Part shown: positions 14,139 through 18,977 of the stretch, piece by piece
Numbering within the stretch: the first letter of the stretch is position 1
Layout: every line of letters starts with the position of its first letter
Source of the DNA: Synechococcales cyanobacterium PMM_0085
GTDB lineage: Bacteria > Cyanobacteriota > Cyanobacteriia > Elainellales > Elainellaceae
Direction: 5' to 3'
Length of the DNA: 18,977 nt
Assembly (NCBI GenBank): GCA_949127705.1
Contig: CASBQJ010000445.1
Coordinates: 1 to 18,977 of the forward strand
Position numbers and translations under genes: made by a program
The notes under the pieces: model-generated
What the model saw: the letters and a program-made list of their open reading frames with translations, nothing else
Database searches by the model: none
Told to the model about the DNA's origin: nothing

Positions 14139-15469
14139 GCAAAGCCATGGATTTAAGCGATCGCCCAACCCCTGCTAAACAAGCAGATATCTTAATCGTA
14201 GACGATACGCCAGAAAACATTCGATTTCTCTCTACGCTGCTGCTGACTAAAAACTATCAAGTGCGTAAAGCATTAAGCGGGAAAATGGCTCTGATCGCGG
14301 CTCAAACAGCGGTGCCCGATCTGATTCTGCTAGATGTAAATATGCCTGGAATGAGTGGATATGAGGTATGTAAAGCTTTAAAAGAAAATCCTCAAACGGC
14401 CTTAGTTCCAATTGTTTTTTTGAGCGCCTTAAACGATGTCACAGACAAGGTAAAAGCATTTCAGGCGGGTGGAATCGACTTTATTACCAAACCGTTTCAG
14501 TTTGAGGAAGTTTTAATTCGAATTCAAACTCATCTCCAAGTCCAAGATCTCCAATCTCAACTGCAATTAAACAATGCCCAGCTTCAGCAAGCTCTAGACG
14601 ATCTAAAATCGATGCAGGCTCAACTGATCCGCAAAGAAAAGATGATGGGGTTAGGGCAACTAGTGGCCGGAGTGTGTCATGAAATCAATAACCCCATTAG
14701 CTTTATTACTGGTAATCTTAACCCAGCCCGCGACTACATTCAGACTCTGCTCGATTTAGTCTATGCCTATCAGCATGAGTATCCAAACCCATCTCCTAAC
14801 ATTCAAACCATCTTGGAGACTACGGATCTAGATTTCATCGCAGCTGATCTACAAAATATCGTGAAATCGATGCGGGGAGGTGCTAGCCGCATCCATAAAC
14901 TGGTATTAGCCTTACGCACGTTTGCTCGTCTAGGTGAATCTGATGTCAAGGCCGCTGATCTGCATGAAGGGCTAGACAGTACAGTTTTGCTGCTGCAAAA
15001 TCGTCTGGTTAAACAGCCAAATAGGCCAGCAATCGAAATCGTTAAAGAATATAGTGATTTGCCGCTAGTGACCTGCTACGTGAGTGAATTAAATCAGGTT
15101 TTTTTAAACCTATTAAACAATGCAATTGATGCATTGGATCTAAAGTTTAGTAGCTGTAATAGCAGTTCTCCAGCCGGTTTAGACCATTCAAATTTGCTCC
15201 CAGCGATTCGGATCTGTACAGAATTTACTCCCGATCAAACCATTCGAGTTGCGATCAAAGACAATGGCTCCGGCGTGTCAGATGCAATCGGGGCACATGT
15301 CTTTGAACCATTTTTTACCACCAAGCCAATCGGCAAGGGCATGGGCTTGGGGCTAGCCATTAGTCATCAGATTGTGGTGGAAACGCATCGCGGTAATCTA
15401 AGCTATTTCTCAAAGGCCGATGAGGGCAGCGCTTTTTTAATCGAGATTCCGCTGACCTTACCCCACTAA
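14135..15469 (+). CDS. Response regulator-histidine kinase fusion
   Basis: A 444-residue cytoplasmic protein. The N-terminal receiver (about 17-135) has Asp23-Asp24, phospho-acceptor Asp67 in LILLDVNMPGMSG, Ser97 and Lys119 (ITKPF). A coiled coil (138-168) leads to a kinase core with H-box CHEINNP (His182), N-box around Asn329 (LLNNAIDAL), G1 DNGSG (376-380), F-box FEPFFTT (390-396) and G2 GMGLGL (402-407). It has no membrane helix or DNA-binding domain. The start codon lies within the stop of the hybrid kinase (ATGA, 14135-14138), so the two proteins are probably made in fixed ratio, and the receiver here is the natural partner of that kinase. A second Met at residue 5 is possible. The output of its own kinase is not visible. 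Confidence 0.93.
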   Translation: MSKAMDLSDRPTPAKQADILIVDDTPENIRFLSTLLLTKNYQVRKALSGKMALIAAQTAVPDLILLDVNMPGMSGYEVCKALKENPQTALVPIVFLSALNDVTDKVKAFQAGGIDFITKPFQFEEVLIRIQTHLQVQDLQSQLQLNNAQLQQALDDLKSMQAQLIRKEKMMGLGQLVAGVCHEINNPISFITGNLNPARDYIQTLLDLVYAYQHEYPNPSPNIQTILETTDLDFIAADLQNIVKSMRGGASRIHKLVLALRTFARLGESDVKAADLHEGLDSTVLLLQNRLVKQPNRPAIEIVKEYSDLPLVTCYVSELNQVFLNLLNNAIDALDLKFSSCNSSSPAGLDHSNLLPAIRICTEFTPDQTIRVAIKDNGSGVSDAIGAHVFEPFFTTKPIGKGMGLGLAISHQIVVETHRGNLSYFSKADEGSAFLIEIPLTLPH

Positions 15470-15523
15470 TAACGCGCTCTAGACGCTGATATTGCTGGTA
15501 TAGCTTCAGCCAGTCATCTTAGG

Positions 15524-15545
15524 ACAAGGGGCTTAAGCCCCTTGT
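15524..15545. repeat. Perfect 22-bp palindrome
   Basis: The two 11-base halves ACAAGGGGCTT and AAGCCCCTTGT are exact complements with no loop. CAGCCA (15507-15512) and TGGCTG (15546-15551) can add a further outer stem. It begins 54 bases after the receiver-kinase stop codon. Similar ACAAGGGGCTT palindromes are, from memory, scattered through cyanobacterial genomes. It may act as a terminator hairpin without a T-run, or be an extragenic repeat. Confidence 0.7.
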
Positions 15546-15750
15546 TGGCTGACGTGCTAAGCTGCGTCCTAACGTTTGTGGCGACGGCTATAAATCTTGC
15601 AAATCTGCTTGAACGGGTGAGGCTTTGGAGAAAAATCCTAGCGGTCACCCAAAAAACTCAGTATTATTATCATAAGGATGCTTGTAACAGTTCGTTAAAT
15701 GGGAACTCTAGCTGTAACTTTTTGAAGGTCGGAGCCTCTAGCCCAGCAGA

Positions 15751-17895
15751 ATGGAGTTTTTCAGGCGCTACACCCGGATTATTGCCAGCACATTTTTAAT
15801 TGTTGTGCTGGTATCTGTGGGCTTGTTTGCCTTGCAGTTTAGAACTCTATATTTCCATGAAATCAACATCTTACAAAATAGATTTGTTGAAAGCACTATC
15901 AACCTCGACTCGATTCTCAAATCCACCACCGACCAAATTGATGCCCTACAGGGGGTGGCGGAAGCTGAATTAGACTTAAATCAGCAAGAACCGCCCTCTC
16001 AGCTATTTTATAATTTAATCCGAGAAAACTCTCCCCAGTCAGGATTCTATAATCTGCAACCCAACCCGGATGTTCAGCAAAAAGGCTCATGGGGTCGCTT
16101 GATGGGTCGAAGCCCGCTGAATCGAAGGTCTCCACAGCTGCGCCGCGAGTTGGATATGGCGCTGCATCTCTATGCGTTGTTTAAGGCGACGCTTCAAAAT
16201 ATCCCGAGTGTGGCTTGGGCTTATTACACCTCTAAGCAAGCGTTTATGAGCATCTATCCACCCAGTGAGGATTGGATCTACGAAGATGTGATGCTTGATT
16301 TGGATTTTTACAAACTCGGCCTGCCAGAAAATAATCCTAACCGGGAACGGTTCTGGACAAATGCTTATATTGATACGGCGGGTAAGGGGCTAATGGTGAC
16401 CAATGCAGCTCCTGTATATGAAGACGATGAATTTAAAGGAACGGTATCGCTCGATCTGACGCTGAATGAGCTGAATACGTTCGTAAAAAGCTTCAGCTAC
16501 GCCCAAGGCAGTTTATTTATTGTGGGACAAGACAATCAGCTGTTGGCGCATCCCACCTTAGTCAGTTCAGCAGAACAATCGGTTGAGCTAGCCACTGAAG
16601 CATTCCCCGCAGAACTTCGGCCCCACGTAGGTCAAATCTTCCAAGCTGCGCCAATGGCCATCCAATCAGTGGGCTCGTACCTGGTGCTCTACCAAAATAT
16701 GAAGTATGCACCCTGGCGACTAGTCTTTTGGGTGCCTCAATCTACGATTGTGTTCTCGCTGTTGGGGGAAACCATTTTAGGTTCGATTGTACCGTTGCTA
16801 GGGGTGGGGCTGATGTTAGCGATCGCCACTTGGCTGATCCAGCGCGACTTCATTGCCCCCGCCCAGGGCTTAGTCAACTATATTCAAGCTGAAAATCAAA
16901 ATCTGGCACCGACACTGCCCACCGTGCCCGAGGCTTGGCATCCCTGGTTTCTCACCATTTCAACTATTTTCCAACAGAACCGCAAACTGCTGCAAGAACT
17001 AGAAGCAAAAATTGTGGCACTCCAATCGGCGCAGCTACAGCTGGTGCAAAGTGAAAAAATGTCTGCATTGGGCAATCTGGTTTCTGGCGTTGCCCATGAA
17101 ATTAATAACCCGGTTGGCTTTATTGCTGGAAACTTGAAGCCCGCCCAAGACTATATTGTCAGTTTATTTGAGCTGATTGATCTGTATCAGACTAGGCTGC
17201 CGCATCTTGATCCAGAGTTGAAAAACTTTCTGGAAGACATGGATTTGGCCTATGTCAGGCAAGATCTACCGAAACTGCTGACCTCCATGACGCTAGGAGT
17301 AGAGCGCATTTGTGAGATTAGCACCAGTTTGCGCACTTTCTCTAGAGCGGATAAAGACACTACAACTAACTTTGACATCCATGCCGGAATTGACAGCACC
17401 TTATTGATTTTGAAGCATCGGTTGAAGGCTAATCACCGCCATCCCAAAATTAAGATTATTAAAGAGTACGGTCTGCTGCCTGAGGTTAACTGCTTTCCAG
17501 GGCAGTTAAATCAGGTGTTTATGAATATTTTGGCTAACGCCATTGACGCTCTAGAAGAAGCAAATCAGGAGCAGAGTTTTGACAGTCTTCACACGAACCC
17601 CAACTGCATTACTATTCAAACCACGTTAGAGGAAGATGGCTGGGTTGCGATCTGCATTACCGATACCGGGCTAGGGATGCCTGAAGCGGTGAGGCAGCAT
17701 GTGTTTGATCATCTATTTACGACCAAAGCCGTTGGTAAAGGCACCGGACTGGGCTTGGCGATCGCCCATCAAATTGTGACCCAAACCCACGGCGGTAGCC
17801 TGAGCTGCCGCGCTGCGCTCAGTGGCGGGGCGGAGTTTGTGATTCGGCTTCCGGTCGGAGCCGCAAAGCAGGAAAGCAAGGCTCTACCGGTTTGA
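15751..17895 (+). CDS. Cache-like sensor histidine kinase
   Basis: A 714-residue membrane sensor kinase. The first helix at about 9-29 and the second at 340-362 enclose a large periplasmic domain (about 35-335) of double-Cache type, including SVAWAYYTSKQAFMSIYPPS (153-172) and the AAPVYEDDEFKGTVSLDLTL region (219-238). No HAMP domain was seen. A coiled coil (405-433) leads to a kinase core with AHEINNP (His449), N-box Asn596 (NILANAIDAL), G1 DTGLG (638-642) and G2 GTGLGL (664-669). There is no receiver domain. The kinase core closely resembles that of the preceding gene, so they probably arose by duplication. Cache domains usually bind small molecules; this ligand is unknown. The 281-bp gap and the palindrome before it suggest its own promoter. 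Confidence 0.92.
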   Translation: MEFFRRYTRIIASTFLIVVLVSVGLFALQFRTLYFHEINILQNRFVESTINLDSILKSTTDQIDALQGVAEAELDLNQQEPPSQLFYNLIRENSPQSGFYNLQPNPDVQQKGSWGRLMGRSPLNRRSPQLRRELDMALHLYALFKATLQNIPSVAWAYYTSKQAFMSIYPPSEDWIYEDVMLDLDFYKLGLPENNPNRERFWTNAYIDTAGKGLMVTNAAPVYEDDEFKGTVSLDLTLNELNTFVKSFSYAQGSLFIVGQDNQLLAHPTLVSSAEQSVELATEAFPAELRPHVGQIFQAAPMAIQSVGSYLVLYQNMKYAPWRLVFWVPQSTIVFSLLGETILGSIVPLLGVGLMLAIATWLIQRDFIAPAQGLVNYIQAENQNLAPTLPTVPEAWHPWFLTISTIFQQNRKLLQELEAKIVALQSAQLQLVQSEKMSALGNLVSGVAHEINNPVGFIAGNLKPAQDYIVSLFELIDLYQTRLPHLDPELKNFLEDMDLAYVRQDLPKLLTSMTLGVERICEISTSLRTFSRADKDTTTNFDIHAGIDSTLLILKHRLKANHRHPKIKIIKEYGLLPEVNCFPGQLNQVFMNILANAIDALEEANQEQSFDSLHTNPNCITIQTTLEEDGWVAICITDTGLGMPEAVRQHVFDHLFTTKAVGKGTGLGLAIAHQIVTQTHGGSLSCRAALSGGAEFVIRLPVGAAKQESKALPV

Positions 17896-17906
17896 CCTCT
17901 AGCCGA

Positions 17907-18977
17907 TTAAGCGATCGCCACAGCTGCTTTAATCGCAAAGATTTTTTCAATCACCTGCGCCACAATCTGATCGGGAGTAGAGGCCCCTGAGGTGATGCCG
18001 ACCACAATCGCTCCCTCAGGCAACCAGTTCTCAGCTACTTCTAGGTCTTGATGCAGCGGCTTGTGCTCAATGCGGTTACCTGGCCCAATGCGATCGCCGC
18101 TATCGATGTGATAGGAAGGAATATGGCGATCGACAGCGATTTCTTGCAAATGGGTCGTGTTAGACGAGTTGTAGCCACCCACCACGACCATGAGATCAAG
18201 CGGAGCATCGATTAGCTCATACATGGCGTCTTGGCGCTCTTGCGTTGCGTCGCAAATGGTATTGAACGAAAGGAAGTGGCTGTTGAGCTGGTCTGGCCCA
18301 TATTTTTGCATCATCGTTCGCTCAAACAGCTGGCCAATCTGCTCCGTTTCACCCTTGAGCATGGTGGTTTGGTTGGCAATGCCCACCCGTTCGAGGTCAA
18401 GGTCGGGGTCAAACCCAACGGAATGAGAGTTGCGAAACGTGGTCAAAAATTCGTCGCGATCGCCCCCGTGCAAAATATAGTTGGCCACATATTCGGCCTG
18501 CCCCAAATTCAGCACAATTAGGTATGTGCCGGCAAATGAGCTGGTGGCCACCGTTTCTTCATGCTTATATTGGCCGTGGATAATTGAGGTATGGCTGCTT
18601 TTTTTATGCTTTTCTACGGTGTTCCACACCTTAGACACCCAGGGACAGGTCGTGTCTACAATCGTGCAGCCCTTGTCATTCAGCAGCTGCATTTCTTGAA
18701 CGCTGGCTCCAAAGGCGGGCAAAATCACCACATCGCCCTGCCCCACGACCGCAAAATCCTTCTCTGCCCCTGCCACCGGAATAAAACCTACCTGCATCTC
18801 TCGCAGGCGCTGGTTGACAGACGGGTTATGAATAATTTCGTTAGTAATCCAGATCTGCTCGCCAGGAAAGTGCTGCCGCGTTTCGTAGGCCATGGCAACT
18901 GCCCGTTCGACGCCCCAGCAAAAACCAAATGCCTGCGCCAGCCGAATGGTGACATTACCTCGTGTTAGCGTGTAGCC
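17907..18977 (-). CDS. ispH: 4-hydroxy-3-methylbut-2-enyl diphosphate reductase, N-terminus cut by window
   Basis: The last enzyme of the MEP isoprenoid pathway reduces HMBPP to isopentenyl and dimethylallyl diphosphate, feeding carotenoids, phytol and quinones. The frame continues to the window edge, giving 356 visible residues beginning GYTLTRGNVTIRLAQAFGFC; the real start is outside. The internal Met at 18893 is not the start, because the conserved AFGFCWGVERAV lies upstream of it. The three 4Fe-4S cysteines are visible: Cys20 (GFCWGVERA), Cys111 (DTTCPWVSKVW) and Cys242 (TICDATQERQDA). The substrate-binding TSGASTPD is near the end. It has the long cyanobacterial/plant form of the enzyme. 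Convergent with the Cache-like kinase, with only 11 bp between them. Confidence 0.95.
   Translation of the reverse strand, partial: GYTLTRGNVTIRLAQAFGFCWGVERAVAMAYETRQHFPGEQIWITNEIIHNPSVNQRLREMQVGFIPVAGAEKDFAVVGQGDVVILPAFGASVQEMQLLNDKGCTIVDTTCPWVSKVWNTVEKHKKSSHTSIIHGQYKHEETVATSSFAGTYLIVLNLGQAEYVANYILHGGDRDEFLTTFRNSHSVGFDPDLDLERVGIANQTTMLKGETEQIGQLFERTMMQKYGPDQLNSHFLSFNTICDATQERQDAMYELIDAPLDLMVVVGGYNSSNTTHLQEIAVDRHIPSYHIDSGDRIGPGNRIEHKPLHQDLEVAENWLPEGAIVVGITSGASTPDQIVAQVIEKIFAIKAAVAIA

Noticed and set aside
15542..15799. 85-residue plus-strand reading frame
   Set aside because: It starts inside the palindrome, runs into the Cache-like kinase gene in another frame, and has no domain features.
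18810..18893. ispH starting at the internal Met at 18893
   Set aside because: The conserved first cluster cysteine (GFCWGVERA) is encoded upstream in the same open frame, so the gene continues beyond the window.

Overview
The window is chromosomal DNA from a cyanobacterium. Three things show this. It carries petC and petA, the Rieske and cytochrome f subunits of the oxygenic-type cytochrome b6f complex. The HIP1 octamer GCGATCGC occurs more than twenty times, inside and outside genes. Several proteins (a DUF3067-like protein, a rhodanese-tailed MoeB, long GAF-containing hybrid kinases) are of cyanobacterial type. No phage, transposase, CRISPR, rRNA or tRNA was seen. The genus cannot be fixed from the sequence alone.

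Layout. 1-489 is the 3' end of moeB with its rhodanese domain, followed by a good intrinsic terminator. 799-3264 is a single-subunit P-type cation ATPase. 3300-5776 is the photosynthetic electron-transport block: a DUF3067-like gene on the minus strand, then, divergently, petC, petA and an unrecognised three-helix membrane protein whose ribosome-binding site overlaps the petA stop codon. A strong, probably two-way terminator (5829-5866) separates this from 5915-6865 on the minus strand, a metallo-beta-lactamase-fold protein that has lost several metal ligands. 7209-7721 is inorganic pyrophosphatase (minus strand, GTG start). Its 410-bp upstream gap holds a 15-bp tandem repeat and a hairpin. 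8132-8341 is a small one-helix membrane protein. 8742-10016 is S-adenosylhomocysteine hydrolase, with a leader that can fold in two exclusive ways. 10243-10851 is a DedA-family membrane protein.

11193-17895 is a signalling cluster of three histidine kinases on the plus strand. The first is a hybrid kinase with two GAF domains, the second of cyanobacteriochrome type. The second kinase is a receiver-kinase fusion whose start codon overlaps the stop of the first (ATGA). The third has a periplasmic Cache-like sensor and is a close paralogue of the second in its kinase core. No DNA-binding or enzymatic output regulator is encoded in the window, so the first two look like a translationally coupled relay that feeds into another kinase. 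17907-18977 is ispH on the minus strand, convergent with the last kinase and cut by the window edge.

Most of the window is housekeeping: cofactor synthesis, ion transport, b6f, pyrophosphate and methyl-cycle clean-up, isoprenoid synthesis. The parts most worth a second look are the kinase trio, the degenerate MBL protein, the unusual ion-site residues of the P-type ATPase, the unknown third gene of the petCA unit, and the repeat- or hairpin-bearing gaps before ppa and ahcY and after ahcY.
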